Assembly: GCA_964020155.1 (NCBI GenBank) | Contig: OZ026564.1 | Location: forward strand, 50,001 to 114,000 | Direction of reading: 5' to 3' | DNA: 64,000 nucleotides | Source of the DNA: Chondrilla cf. caribensis | Taxonomy: Eukaryota > Porifera > Demospongiae > Chondrillida > Chondrillidae | Shown: positions 27,428-40,158 of the stretch, piece by piece | Layout of the letters: every line of letters starts with the position of its first letter | Numbering within the stretch: the stretch's first letter is position 1 | Notes under the pieces: model-generated | Databases searched by the model: none | What the model was told of the DNA's origin: nothing | What the model saw: only the letters and a program-made list of their open reading frames with translations | Made by a program: the position numbers and the translations under genes

Positions 27428-28561
27428 TCAGTGTTTATACTTTTTATTGAACCTACACACACACACACACACTGCATGAACACACGTGGTGTCCCTTTAT
27501 AATCCAAACCTATAATAGATGAAATAACATGTACTTTATACTCATTTGTATGAATTGGCTTTGTATTGTTAATATTATTATAATAATTGAAGTATAATTT
27601 AGTTTGGCATGGTGGAGTGTCATAGACTATAATATTATATGCAAGAAAATAGTATCCTACACACACACACACACACACACCGTCACACACACATGCACAC
27701 ACACACACACACATACACACACACACACACACGGCTTGTCACTTTACAGGATTGTCCAATGTATCATTATACGTAACATGTATCTTGGTTAAGGGGTGGA
27801 TCCCAGGTGAAACATGGGGTACACAAGCCATGTAGCACAGCTCACCAGACAGGTTTCATCGATAGGATTAATTGTGGGAGAACAAGGGAGGAAATTGGTG
27901 AACACACAGATTCTATCTATGCACACATACGCAGTATAAATGGTCTGTGTTCACTACGCCATGTACAGTTGATACATGCATTGACCTGGTCTCTACACCC
28001 AGAAGTATTCAGCATTATGGGATATACATAAAGTATTATCAGCAAACCCATGTGAGTTCTTTGAGACCGTGCGAGTTCTCAGGTTGAAAAGATAACACAA
28101 CATCACAATGAATAATTATATTAAATAAATAATATGACATTCCACAATACAAGCATGACCAATGTGGGGTAATACGAACAAGAATCTGTTCCCATTCTGG
28201 TTCCAGTTCACAGTGTTTGTTACGACATCACGACAAAAGGAGTCAGTGGCATGTTACCAAATAAGGTAGTGAAAGGACTAAGAACTGACAACTGGCAAAG
28301 TTCCTCTCAATCTCACTGTCTGCAGCTGTAGGTCCGAGGAGGTGTCTGCAGGGGGTAACAGAGGAGGTTGGTGGTGGTGGGGTAACAGAGGAGGTTGGTG
28401 GTGGTGGTGGTGGGGTATCAGAGGAGGTCGGTGGTGGGGGTAACTGAGGTGGTTAGTGGTGGTGGTGGTGGTGGGGGGGGGTTACAGAGGAGATTGGTGG
28501 TGGGGTTACAGAGGAGGTTGGTGGTGGAGGTAACAGAGGTACATAGTTGGAGGAGTAGGAG
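27428..28561. other. Convergent intergenic region
   Basis: Lies between the filamin B stop and the NF45-like stop, which face each other. It holds CA tracts (27455-27472, 27659-27733), AT-rich sequence and a GGT-rich array (28334-28530). No exon was recognised with confidence. The minus strand at 28453-28558 is open and Pro/Thr/Ser-rich and could be an extra terminal exon of the NF45-like gene. Confidence 0.5.
28334..28530. repeat. GGTGGT-rich minisatellite
   Basis: Repeats of GGTTGGTGGTGG joined to GGGGTAACAGAGGA, about seven imperfect copies with variable numbers of GGT, immediately 3' of the NF45-like gene. Confidence 0.8.
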
Positions 28562-29341
28562 TTAGCAGACAGCACACTGTCCAGGATTACCTTGTATCTC
28601 ATCCTGTCCAATGCCAAGTAGTCGTTCAAATTCCCTGTGGTAGAGCAGCCTCAGCAGGTACTGGGCTGCCCTGGTTATCTCATCTTGTTGCGATGGAGTG
28701 TAGTCCATTTGGATACCTGTATGTTTGTCCTCCTGGGAAGCACACATGACCAACATGTGACATGCACATGACATTTGTTATAATGACGTAGGTCTACAAT
28801 CATATGGCATACATGTGACCTGCATGTGATTACTGACACACCTCACAGGGGTCAATGATGCTCAGTACTCCAGGCAAAAACAAACCAGCTGAAACCAGTT
28901 GAAACAACCGTCTAAGGGAGCAATCAAAACCAAGTCTTAAACAACGGCACACAAGGACATGCAGCGGGGACCTCTACATGCAGCGGGGACCTCTACATGC
29001 AGCGGGGACCTCTACATGCAGTGGGGATCTCTACATGCAGTGGGGACCTCTACATGCAGTGGGGACCTCTACATGCAGTGGGGATCTCTACATGCAGTGG
29101 GGACCTCTACATGCAGTGGGGACCTCTACATGCAGTGGGGACCTCTACATGCAGTGGGGACTTCTACATGAACTGACCGGAATGTTGTGGTGTAAGGTAG
29201 ACACTCTCCTCCATCCAAAGGCAGAGATGCACACTGACACTGAACGGAGAGCAAGAGTTCAGTTGAGAAAGGACAGAGCACAGGTGCATCACAGGGTGTG
29301 GGGTGTGTGTACCCCACATATCTACGTAGTAGCTCCACACA

Positions 29342-29379
<38 letters not shown>

Positions 29380-29577
29380 AGTAGCTCCACATGCCAGGAG
29401 GTGAGGTGATTCAATCCAGGAACTCTGTTCTTCATGTCATTAATGATCTTGGTGAAATCTCGAACACTATGAACAAAAATTAGATAACTTACAACACACT
29501 CATGTATGTACCACATGTGCGTGCGTACAGATATACACACATACACATGTACCCACATACACATGTACACACACACA

Positions 29578-29632
<55 letters not shown>

Positions 29633-30267
29633 ACACATGCACATACACATGTACATACACACACACACACACACACACATGTACACATGCACATACACAT
29701 GTACACACATGCACATACATTGCTAGCTTAGGGCCTGTAACATGCTGCTGGAACCACCCAGCATGACGGATGGCAGCCAGTGTTTCCTCGAAAGGTTTAA
29801 GATCTGGGGAGAAGCCAGGGAACAAAGGGTAAGTCCAACAGCCAACTGAGGTGATGGTGACAGTGGTGATGGGGATGGAAATGGGTGACAGTGGTGATGG
29901 TGATGGGGATGGGTGACAGTGGTGATGGGGATGGAAATGGGTGACAGTGGTGATGGTGATGGGGATGGGTGACAGTGGTGATGGTGACAGTGGTGAAGGG
30001 GATGGGGATGGGTGACAGTGGTGATGGTGATGGGGGTGGGTGACAGTGGTGATGGTGACAGTGGTGATGAAGATGACACTGATTGGGTGACATGATGATG
30101 ATCACTGGTGATATGCTAGTGGTGAGAATCAGGAGCTCAGAATAGCGTATATTCTGACAACCATGGTGGTGTCTTGAGATCATATACAGTCCTCCTAGCC
30201 CTTCACACCACACAAACACACACACACACACACACAACACACACACACACACAACACACACACACAC

Positions 30268-30300
<33 letters not shown>

Positions 30301-30317
30301 CACACACACACACACAC

Positions 30318-30360
<43 letters not shown>

Positions 30361-32093
30361 ACACAGACACAACCTAAGGTCATACGTACATGCAGGATTG
30401 ATATCATTAGCTCTCCTGATGATGGCAACTGGAGCTGTTGATCGTATCACAATAGTACGACCACTCTGTCTGTGGACAATATTGACAGCTGGAGAACAGA
30501 TGGAGACACTCAAGGACATCACAACTGTACACTCCACCACAACCCACAGTAGGTGCAGAGATCTGTGAAGTATATTGTGTCCTCTTGGACAGCGTCATCT
30601 TCTGACTGGTCCATATTGTCCTCTACGGACCCCACGGTTGTTGACTGTTCCATGTCCCCTCCCTCCCCCCTGGCCGGGGGAGGCTGGCTGGGCGGGTCTG
30701 ACTTCACCGGGGACTTGTTATACAGACTAACCAGCCTCTCCACGACCTTGGATATGGAGTCCACTAAGGAGACAATCACAACAATACAAGTACAGCATCA
30801 TCAGCTACTGTAGGTACAGATCTACATGAAGTAGATAAACATGCACACAACTCACTATTGGGAAGGTTTGAGAAAGCAACAACAATTTCTCCATCAAGAT
30901 GGCCAATACATTCCGTGCCTTTCAAAAATGATCCTATCATTATAACGTCTTGCATTCCCTACGTTATTGAGCATCATACTTGGGTGAGGGCTTTTGTCTC
31001 CATGGCAATAGAAAATAAATACACATACTGCTCACCATCTCGTCATATTCGTTGCGACACATCCCATGGAGGAGGTTGAAGACTCTGTCATAATGATCAC
31101 GGTGCACTTTCTATACAGGAGCAACACACACGGCACACTCATACACACCTACCTACGTACTTGTACCACCGGGGTTACAGCCCACTAGTACTTCTACCAC
31201 CGGGGCTACAGCCCACTAGTACTTCTACCACCGGGGTTACAGCCCACTAGTACTTCTACCACCGGGGTTACAGCCCACTAGTACTTCTACCACCGGGGCT
31301 ACAGCCCACTAGTACTTCTACCACCGGGGTTACAGCCCACTAGTACTTCTACCACCGGGGTTACAGCCCACTAGTACTTCTACCACCGGGGTTACAGCCC
31401 ACTAGTACTTCTACCACCGGGGTTACAGCCCACTAGTACTTCTACCACCGGGGTTACAGCCCACTAGTACTTCTACCACCGGGGTTACAGCCCACTAGTA
31501 CTTCTACCACCGGGGTTACAGCCCACTAGTACTTCTACCACCGGGGTTACAGCCCACTAGTACTTCTACCACCGGGGTTACAGCCCACTAGTACTTCTAC
31601 CACCGGGGTTACAGCCCACTAGTACTTGTACCTTGGTGTCGTTACAGTTTTATCACGTGCTGACAATGCCAATTAGATTCAAACACTGTGAACTAGCCCT
31701 CACCAGTTCTTCCATTGGGGGCGTCAGCTGGGAAGCCTTCTTCATCAGCAGCTAAGGGAGGAAGGGAAACAGGATACTATTACTTCCTCATAACTCTAGT
31801 CACCAATGCACCTTCACCGACAAGCAATAGCATTACAGCCTAGTGAAGTGGTGCAGCACCTCTGACAGTTCCTTCTCGACATCTTCATTGAGAGGATCCG
31901 CTCTTCGGAACACTTCCTGGACTCGGAACTCAGTCCAGTCAAAGATAGCCCTTTCGACATCTTCTTCTGGTTGACGGGGATGGTGGGGCACAAAGTTACC
32001 GCGGTGCCTTCTACAGTAATTTCCATACACTGATATGAACAGTAAACCATCAAACCATGTGTGTTGAACAGGGGCAACAATTTACCTCGCCAT
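28562..32093 (-). CDS. ILF2: NF45/ILF2-like DZF-domain protein
   Basis: Nuclear dsRNA-associated partner of NF90-family proteins, with a nucleotidyltransferase-like fold (DZF) expected to mediate dimerisation. Twelve exons on the minus strand: 32093-32086, 32010-31860, 31751-31704, 31110-31036, 30958-30856, 30763-30548, 30488-30390, 29803-29719, 29466-29379, 29239-29178, 28911-28842, 28732-28562. They encode 391 aa; human NF45 has 390. Diagnostic matches in order are FVPHHP near the N-terminus, IGSFLKGT then EIVVAF (NF45 has VGSYKKGT and DLVVIL), KVVERL, LAAIRHAGWF, RVPGLNHLTSW, SAGLFLPG with IDPCE, and QQDEIT with RLLYHREFERLLG. An acidic, Pro-rich insertion of about 40 residues lies at 30715-30590, and the C-terminal tail is short. 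The second donor (after 31860) is weak, and the end could instead splice at 28580. Introns hold several minisatellites. Confidence 0.85.
28952..29170. repeat. 19-bp minisatellite, about 11 copies
   Basis: Unit ACATGCAGTGGGGACCTCT, in the NF45-like intron between exons 10 and 11, almost touching exon 10. Confidence 0.9.
29340..29378. repeat. (CA)n at NF45-like donor
   Basis: On the minus strand this is a GT run that begins at the splice donor after exon 9 (which ends at 29379). Confidence 0.9.
29529..29706. repeat. (CA)n/(CATGTA)n array
   Basis: CA-rich array with CATGTACA interruptions, in an NF45-like intron. Confidence 0.9.
29845..30085. repeat. GATGGTGATGGGGATGGGTGACAGTGGT-type minisatellite
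   Basis: Imperfect tandem repeats built from GATGGTGATGGGGATGG and GTGACAGTGGT, in an NF45-like intron. Confidence 0.85.
30208..30372. repeat. (CA)n array with AACAC interruptions
   Basis: A 165-bp CA tract near the donor after NF45-like exon 7. Confidence 0.95.
31156..31627. repeat. 31-bp minisatellite, about 15 copies
   Basis: A very homogeneous unit containing CTTCTACCACCGGGG and TTACAGCCCACTAGTA. The copies differ by single bases (GGGGTT or GGGGCT). It occupies most of an NF45-like intron. Confidence 0.95.
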
Positions 32094-32180
32094 CAGAATG
32101 ATCACATGCTACTGAGCATGCGCAGTTTGAAATATTTTCTGTAATTGCGCAATCAAATCATTGAACAACTCACTAAGAAC
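32094..32180. promoter_or_regulatory. Bidirectional promoter between NF45-like and TPR genes
   Basis: Only 87 bp separate the divergent start codons, so both promoters must overlap or share this interval and the adjacent 5' ends. It contains GCATGCGCA at 32116-32124, close to the palindromic NRF1 site, and an ATTGCGCAAT palindrome at 32143-32152. No TATA box is visible. Confidence 0.6.
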
Positions 32181-32596
32181 ATGAGCTCCATCCACTGGAA
32201 AGCGACAAAGACGAAGACGTCTCCTGATGTATCTACTGTTTCGAAACCAGGATGGGTGAGCTTAGGGTGGAGGTGGTCCGTTCACCTATTATGTCGATAT
32301 TATCGCAGTTAACATTTTTGTTTACTGGCGGCCCTACGAATTGTATTTCATTACTAATAATTATCGGTCGTTTAATGTAGAACATGTGTTTGAATTGATT
32401 CAAAATGATTTTATCACAATTTATTAAACCACCTAATGCTTATAACCTGCTGGCTTGGTGAATTTTTTGATATTCGATTTACACGTGGGTGTGTTCATGT
32501 GTGGGACGCGTGCTCTGGAATGGCTGGGTTTGCCTCAATTTGACCGTCTGTTATGTCTGTCTATTTGTGTATCTCTCTCTCTTTATCTCTCTCCCT

Positions 32597-32652
<56 letters not shown>

Positions 32653-33208
32653 TGTGCATGTGTGTGTGTGTGTGTGTGTGCTTGTTTGCTTGTGTGTGTT
32701 TGTTCAAGTGCTGCTGAGATCTGTATCTTGATGATTGGATTTCCTCTGGAGTGGTGTGTCCTGAATCCAACAGGTTTATTCCTTTCCTAGACAACGTACG
32801 AGACCTATACAAAGAACAGTCATAAATACAACAAAGAAGGTGTGTTGATCGGGTGTCCAGTGGGAGTATGTTGATCAGGTGTCCAGTGGGAGTATGTTGA
32901 TCAGGTGTCCAGTGGGAGTATGTTGATCAGGTGTCCAGTGGGAGTATGTTGATCGGGTGTCCAGTGGGAGTATGTTGATCGGGTGTCCAGTGGGAGTATG
33001 TTGATCGGGTGTCCAGTGGGAGTATGTTGATCGGGTGTCCAGTGAGGGGTGTTGTGTGTACTCTCCACAGCGGAGCCCTATGCTGAGGTGTGGGCAGCTC
33101 AGTCCACCAGATCCAAGATGCAGAACCTCCTGGTGATTCGCTGCACTATGTTGGGACCATTCCTCTACGGAATACAGACATACTGTCCTGCGGTGTGTGT
33201 GTGTGTGC

Positions 33209-33267
<59 letters not shown>

Positions 33268-33840
33268 CGTACATACATACATATGTATGTGTAGTATGTG
33301 TGTGTATGTACATGCGTACATACGTATGTGTAGTGTGTGTGTGTATGTGTGTGTGTGGGTTCAATTTGTGTGAATGAGAGAGGGATGTCAAAGTGATTAA
33401 TATTTCTTGTCTTCACCTTTGTTTTGTTTTGCAGGCACTGAAAGAAGCCATTTCAGGATCTCTCCTACCTGAAAATGGGTAAATGCTTTGAACTGACTTC
33501 TGTGACTGAGTATTGTGTTCAGTGACTGACATACGTAGTAATAGTAGTGATGTGTTCCATGTTCTGTGTAGATTGTGGCCGGTGTTTTATGAGTACGATG
33601 ACCAGAAGAAGCTGGAGTCCTTCACCATGGTGGTGGAATATGCCCTTAGGGCACTGGTGAGTGACTGCAGATGGGAGTGGCTCCTACCCTTTTGGAGGTG
33701 GGAGTGGCTTGTCCCTTGTTTATAATGGATGTAAACATGTACGTACGTATACGTGTGCACATGTATGTTGCTTGACCATTCCATGGTGCAGAAGCTCCAT
33801 TATCCAAGGAGATAGTTTAATACAGTCCTCTGGTACATAC

Positions 33841-33890
<50 letters not shown>

Positions 33891-34331
33891 GTGTGTTGTG
33901 TGTTAGTGTGTTGTATGTGTGCATGTGTGTGCGTGTGTGTGACTATTGATGTACGTATCTCACCTGTGCCCTTTGTTCTGTCCTACCCTGTGCCTCAGGA
34001 ATCAGATCCATTCTTCATCCCCTTCACGTTGACTGACTATGGCATGAACAAAGTAAGTGGAAGAGGTGAGGTGAGGTGAATCACTATAGGGTTTATGCTC
34101 CTGTTGATGCCCACACAGGTTGAGGCTGAAGCCAGCTGTATTGGATATTTTCAGTACTTGTGGTGAGTGAGGGTGTGTGTGCTAGTGATGTGTGAGGGTG
34201 TGTGTGCTAGTGATGAGTGAGGGTGTGTGTGCTAGTGATGAGTGAGGGTGTGTGTGCTAGTGATGAGTGGTGTGTGTGCTAGTGATGTGTGAGGGTGTGT
34301 GTGCCTGTGGCTAAGGATGTACCACACACAC

Positions 34332-34376
<45 letters not shown>

Positions 34377-36402
34377 GGAATCAGCATTGTCTATTTCATT
34401 GTTCTTTTAGTAATGATCTTAAGGAGTCCATCCCGTTACCAGAGCTCCGAACTTATGTCAGAGTAGTTCGTATACAATGTATGTGGGAGATGTATAAGCC
34501 TGATGCACACACACTCACACACACACACACACACATTCACACACACACATTCACACACACACGGACACACACACACACACACAAACACAAACACACACAA
34601 ACACACACGCACACACACAAACACACACAAACACAAACACACGGGAGACTTACTTGCTACCCACTTTTGCCTGTAGTAAAGCATGTAATAATTACAATGA
34701 GGACAGAAGGAGCACATTATATTATTGATATGTTTAAGAAGAAACAAAGTGAACACGTGAACATTACAGAAGCTATAAAGGAACGAGGAAATAAGAACAC
34801 ACGAGAGCTCAAGTACAGAGCAGCCATTGCAGACTACACTAGAGCTTTAAAACTAAGGTACAGCCCCTCCTGCTAGCTCTGGTGTTCACTGATAGTACAT
34901 ACATCCCTCCTGCTAGCTCTGGTGTTCACTGATAGTACATACCTCCCTCCTGCTAGCTCTGGTGTTCACTGATAGTACATACATCCCTCCTGCTAGTTCT
35001 GGTGTTCACTGATAATACATACATCCCTCCTGCTAGTTCTGGTATTCACTGATAGTACATGCATCCCTCCTGCTAGCTCTGGTGTTCACTGATAGTACAT
35101 GCATCCCCCCTGCTAGCTCTGGTGTTCACTGATAGTACATACATCCCTCCTGCTAGTTCTGGTATTCACTGATAATATCCACTTTATGTGTACGTATGTA
35201 TGCACACACATCAGTGACTCCCAGCAAACCTTCTGGATTAAGTATATTGTGTGAACGTCTTGTTATCTCCTGGTTAGTCCTTACAGTGAAACATTATATT
35301 GTAACAGAGCCATGTGCTATCTTAAGTGTCAGGACTTCTGGTAAGTGGGTGTGTCCTGAGTATGTTGTGGGTGTGCTACTGCGTATGTGCATATTTGCAA
35401 TATCGTGCATTACAGGTTGGCATGTATCGACAGTCAAAGAGCATATGTACTTAAACCAGACTATGACAAGGTGATGTGTGTGTATCCATTCTTTGAGGAT
35501 CATCTCTTGAGGGTCCTCTTTGGTGGTTCTCTCACAGGCTTACTATCGCTGCACTGATGCCTGGTTACACATGGGAGAATTGAGGTATGCTGCTATCATC
35601 AGCCAGATGGCAGCTAAAATATGTCGGTTTAGTTCTGACCTTGTGAAGCAGTCAAAAGAGATTAAAGAAATTTGGATAAAGGCCAAGTAAGCAGTTGTCC
35701 ATGATGTGGTGGTGTGTGTTGCTGTGAGCCCAGTCCTCTTGCTCCTTCACCTGGTGCAGGTTAGGTCATAAGGACATGGGGTTTGTGTACAAACAGTCAG
35801 ATCTTGAAAAGGGGTTTCCCGAGGTGTTCACGGAGCCAGAGATGCAGTGTGCAGAGTGTGTCAGTCAGGCAGAGAGACTGGGTCTGATTTATGATGGGTT
35901 ACCACGTGTGACTTTGTTCAAGGGTCTGCCAAATCCTCACGCAGAAGAAACCCAAGCTATGAAGGAGTGGTTAGCTCTACAAGGGAAGAAGGACAAGGAG
36001 AAGACACTGGCCATCACTGCTGGAGGAGAGACGCACACCAAGGAGAAAGGTACTGTGGAAATAAAGACTAAACTGACTAAAAAGCAGCGCACCAAGGCAG
36101 CCAAGAAGGAACAGATGGATAAAGCAGCTCTGACTAAGAAAGAAAGCTTTCGCTACTGCCAACCTGTGGATACTAAGGCCATTAAAAGAGTTTTTAGGAC
36201 CTTGTTTGAAATGGACAAGTGTGAAAAGGAAGGGAGAAGATTCAATGAAGATGATGTTGACCTTTCCAACTTCTCCTCCCCCGTTAGGACGTATTGTGAC
36301 ATGTCTCTTCCTGATGGGAGGAAGATGTACTTTGAAGCATTCAAACCTGATGGATATGTCTCTATTCGCATCGAGAGACAGCCTGATGAAGACAAAGATT
36401 GA
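32181..36402 (+). CDS. TPR-domain protein, TTC3 N-terminus-like
   Basis: Predicted 540-aa protein from 13 exons: 32181-32255, 32791-32839, 33071-33192, 33435-33478, 33572-33656, 33999-34052, 34119-34162, 34411-34478, 34677-34857, 35287-35340, 35416-35470, 35538-35686, 35760-36402; phases are consistent throughout. The middle holds three TPR-like helical pairs: [20 protein letters not shown], then [14 protein letters not shown] and [12 protein letters not shown], then [19 protein letters not shown]. These resemble the TPR block near the N-terminus of E3 ligase TTC3 (GNEEF..YGNRALCFLRTGQF..HYRYCDALSMLGEYDWA). The [10 protein letters not shown] segment upstream may match FWPLLFQHQ of TTC3. The last exon is Lys-rich ([15 protein letters not shown]), and no RING domain follows before the stop. 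The role is unknown, probably a co-chaperone-like or scaffold TPR protein. Exon 3 could instead end at 33132 without breaking frame. Confidence 0.6.
32598..32652. repeat. (TG)n microsatellite
   Basis: TG run in intron 1 of the TPR gene, followed by a second TG run at 32660-32700. Confidence 0.95.
32838..33045. repeat. 26-bp minisatellite, about 8 copies
   Basis: Unit TGTTGATCGGGTGTCCAGTG plus GGAGTA. The array begins directly at the donor after exon 2 of the TPR gene, so the splice site is part of the first copy. Confidence 0.9.
33193..33266. repeat. (GT)n array starting at a splice donor
   Basis: Begins at the first base after TPR-gene exon 3. Confidence 0.9.
33843..33890. repeat. (TG)n microsatellite
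   Basis: TG run in an intron of the TPR gene. Confidence 0.95.
34163..34305. repeat. 23-bp minisatellite, about 6 copies
   Basis: Unit GTGAGGGTGTGTGTGCTAGT plus GAT. The first copy contains the splice donor after TPR-gene exon 7. Confidence 0.85.
34321..34376. repeat. (CA)n microsatellite
   Basis: CA run in the same TPR-gene intron as the 23-bp array. Confidence 0.95.
34507..34643. repeat. (CA)n/(ACAAAC)n array
   Basis: CA-rich tract with ATTC and AAAC interruptions, in the intron between TPR-gene exons 8 and 9. Confidence 0.9.
34862..35175. repeat. 41-bp minisatellite, about 8 copies
   Basis: Unit CCCTCCTGCTAGCTCTGGTG plus TTCACTGATAGTACATACAT, in the intron after TPR-gene exon 9. The copies differ by a few substitutions. 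Confidence 0.9.
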
Positions 36403-36555
36403 GCTCCCTCCGATTAACCCCTTTCTTATTACTACTCACGCATTCATGGTAGAACTTTTTGCATTTTTATCGTGCTACGAGACACCGGCTGGTGGAAGGC
36501 ATATAATGAGCTGTAATAATTACAGGGTCTTACTCTGTCTTGTCGTAGTCACAGT
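36403..36555. promoter_or_regulatory. Short spacer / PRPF3 promoter region
   Basis: Only 153 bp separate the TPR-gene stop and the PRPF3 start. The start context CAGTATGGCGGGC resembles a YY1 site overlapping the ATG. Confidence 0.4.
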
Positions 36556-37075
36556 ATGGCGGGCGCCAGTGCCGTTGCAGACATAAAGCCGTGGGTTTCT
36601 TCCTTGGTGGTGTCTACGTTCGGCGTCAATAGACCAGATGTAGTAGAAAGTGTGTTAAAATGCTTATCTGAAGAGCTAAAGCGAAAACAGACTCTTGGTG
36701 AGGGCCGGCCTTTTCGTTTTGTGTACCTTAAGTAGGTAGTACTATGGTAGTACTGACCTACGTGAGCGGCACCTCGGGCTTATCCCTCTGTCCCCGATGT
36801 TATGTCCCGCTGCAGAGCAAATCAAACCTTTGATCGGGAATGTGTCTGTGGCTACTGATTTCGTGGATGCTGTTTATAAACGTTTCTTGGAACTGAAGAC
36901 GTCACAATTGCAAAAGTCAATTAGTAGTACCTTGAAGAAGAGACCCTCTGAGGTGAGCCCTCCTCTATATTAGTCTCTTTCATGAAGCATCACTCAAACA
37001 GTCTATGAATACATGTAGCCCAGCACCTTGGATGGCAATCAGTCAAAAGTAAAGAGAAGGTACGTAGGTAGATGT

Positions 37076-37117
<42 letters not shown>

Positions 37118-39033
37118 GTAGGTATTCATGATCAATACATCATGCAATCTGAGTGGAGTATGTCATTCAGTTACTCTTGGCTTGTGTATTCTTGTAGCCG
37201 GTTTGAGCCGACAGACTCTTCTCAAGATGTTCTTGCCACTACAATGAAGATAGTCGAGGAGAAGCAAAAAGCTGTGAAAAAGATGTTTGCCCAGCATGGC
37301 ATTCCAGTCCACGCAGGATCAACTTCTGAGAATTTGAGGAAGGCTGCCGAACTGCAGGCAAAGATACAAGCACAGCTGAAGGATAACCCTGCTCTTGTAA
37401 GCTGATCTCCTACATGTGTTGTACACATATGTACGTACATGTAGCTCGTCTACTCTGGATTCTCATCATCTCTCATTTCTACAGTTGTCTGGAGCAAGTA
37501 AACAAGACGAAGGAAAGTATGTCTTATAGTCCCTATGTATATGTTGGGTTGTCGTGACAACAAGATACGTATATTGATAACTTTCACTACATTCAATGTG
37601 GTGTGCGTATGTCATGGGTACCATAGTGTGTGCAAGTCACTGTACCATAGTGTGTGCAAGTCACTGTACCATAGTGTGTGCAAGTCACTAGCCTGTTGAA
37701 CGAGACTTGATGGGATATGTGCACACACACACACACCACCACCACCACCACCACCACCACCACCACCACCACCACCTAGGCTACACACAGTTGTTCACAC
37801 AACAACGGAGAAGACCAGCAAGTTAATGTTGGTCCACACGTGTATACGTATGTGTCTGCATTACTGACTGTTAGGTGAAGTTCCTCCTCTTGTGCTGCAG
37901 GGGCATGTCTGTGCTAGTGGATGCGGAGGGCCGTACAGTGGACTTGTCTGGTAAGACAGTGCAGCTCCCTCTACGACGACCCACCGTCATGGTGAACATC
38001 CGAGCCCAAAAGAGGGACCAGCTGGAGAAGGTCTCTCGTAAAGTCGTGCAGGAGGTCCCTGATGAGTCTAGTCCTTACTACGACCCTAGATTAGAGTGAG
38101 TGTCGTACACTGAATGGGTGTGTGTGATAGGCGTGTGTTGGGTGTGTGATAGGCGTGTGTTGGGTGTGTGATAGGCGTGTGTTGGGTGTGTGATAGGCGT
38201 GTGTTGGGTGTGTGATAGGCGTGTGTTGGGTGTGTGATAGGCGTGTGTTGGGTGTGTGATAGGCGTGTGTTGGGTATGTGATAGGCGTGTGTTGGGTGTG
38301 TGATAGGCGTGTATTGGGTATGTGATAGGCGTGTGTTGGGTGTGTGATAGGCGTGTATTGGGTGTGTGATAGGCGTGTGTTGGGTGTGTGATAGGCGTGT
38401 ATTGGGTGTGTGATAGGCGTGTATTGGGTGTGTGATAGGCGTGTGTTGGGTGTGTGATAGGCGTGTATTGGGTGTGTGATAGGCGTGTGTTGGGTGTGTG
38501 ATAGGCGTGTATTGGGTGTGTGATAGGCGTGTGTTGGGTGTGTGATAGGCGTGTATTGGGTGTGTGATAGGCGTGTGTTGGGTGTGTGATAGGCGTGTGT
38601 TGGGTGTGTGATAGGCGTGTGTTGGGTGTGTGATAGGCGTGTATTGGGTGTGTGATAGGCGTGTATTGGGTGTGTGATAGGCATGTATTGGGTGTGTGAT
38701 AGGCGTGTATTTGATGTGTGATTGGCAGAACTTGTATTTGAGTACAGTGCTAATGATGTCCTTGTGTGCGGCCTACAGTGTTGGCTCCACTGCTCGCCAG
38801 ACAAAAGCTTTCAAGTTCAATGAACCTGGGAAGTTCATAAAGATAGCCCAGACTCTGAGAGCCAAGGCACAGCTGGAGAAACTCCAGAACGAGATAGCAA
38901 CTACCGCTAAGAAGACAGGTATCTCAGCAGCCACTCGATTGGCTCTCATCACTCCTGCTTTTGACAGTGAAGACGACTTAGTTCCTGAGGTGGAGTGGTG
39001 GGATGCACAAGTGCTCGCCACTGGGAGGTGTGT

Positions 39034-39085
<52 letters not shown>

Positions 39086-40105
39086 CACAATTGAGTACTG
39101 TGCTCTGTAGATACCCTCCTCGTGTTGAAGATTTGTCTAAAGACGACTTTAAAGACTTGTCCAACTTAGTAGAACACCCTATCCCTGTGTACCCCCCTGG
39201 GGAACCCAAAGCTTCCAAAGAATTACCAATATACCTTACAAAGGATGTAAGTGTATATACCAAACACATCACACACTGGACACACACCACACACTGCACA
39301 CATTGCACACACTGGACACACACCACACACTGCACACACATCACAATGCACACACACTGCACACACATCACACAATGCACACATATCTCGTGCTAGTACA
39401 CGTGTTATGTACGTATGCATGAGTTAGTTGTCATGGTAAGGTATAAGATGGGTGTGTTTATAGGAACGCAAGAAGCTCCGCAAGCAGCATCGTCGTGAGG
39501 TGGAGCAAGAGAAACAGGAGAAGATCCAGCTGGGGTTGATGGAGAGACCAGAGACCAAAGTGAAGATATCCAATTTAATGAGAGTCCTCAAGACTGAGGC
39601 CGTACAAGACCCAACCAAGGTGGAGTCCCATGTGAGGGCTCAAATGGCAGCCAGGCAGAAGTGAGCCACACCCACTACACCACATCACACCATGCCCACC
39701 ACACCCACTACACCACATCACACCATGCCCACCACACCCACTACACCACGCCCACCACACCATATCCACCACACCCACTACACCACACCTACCACACCCA
39801 CTATACCATGCCCACCACACCCACCACTCTTATTCTTTTGTACATACATACACTCTGATGCTGGACTCTGGTAGGAAACATGAAAGTGACAATCTTTCTC
39901 GCAAGCTGACCAAGGAACAGCGCCGAGTCAAGACCATAAGAAAGTTGGCAGAAGACACCACTCATGGTGTTCATGTCAATGTGTTTCGCATCAAAGACAT
40001 GTCCAACCCCTCAAACAAGTTCAAGGTGGACACCAATGCTCAACAGCTTCACCTCACTGGGTGCCTTATTCTGAATAAGGAACTCAACTTGGTGATTGTT
40101 GAAGG

Positions 40106-40158
<53 letters not shown>

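Noticed and set aside
28952..31627. Regularly spaced repeats that could suggest a CRISPR array
   Set aside because: The repeats are head-to-tail without unique spacers, lie in introns of a eukaryotic gene, and no cas genes exist.
31814..32080. 88-codon minus-strand ORF overlapping NF45-like exon 2
   Set aside because: The alternative frame carries FVPHHP and joins the downstream exons in phase; this frame does not.
38091..38804. 237-codon minus-strand ORF ([13 protein letters not shown] repeats)
   Set aside because: Translation of the 22-bp minisatellite in a PRPF3 intron.
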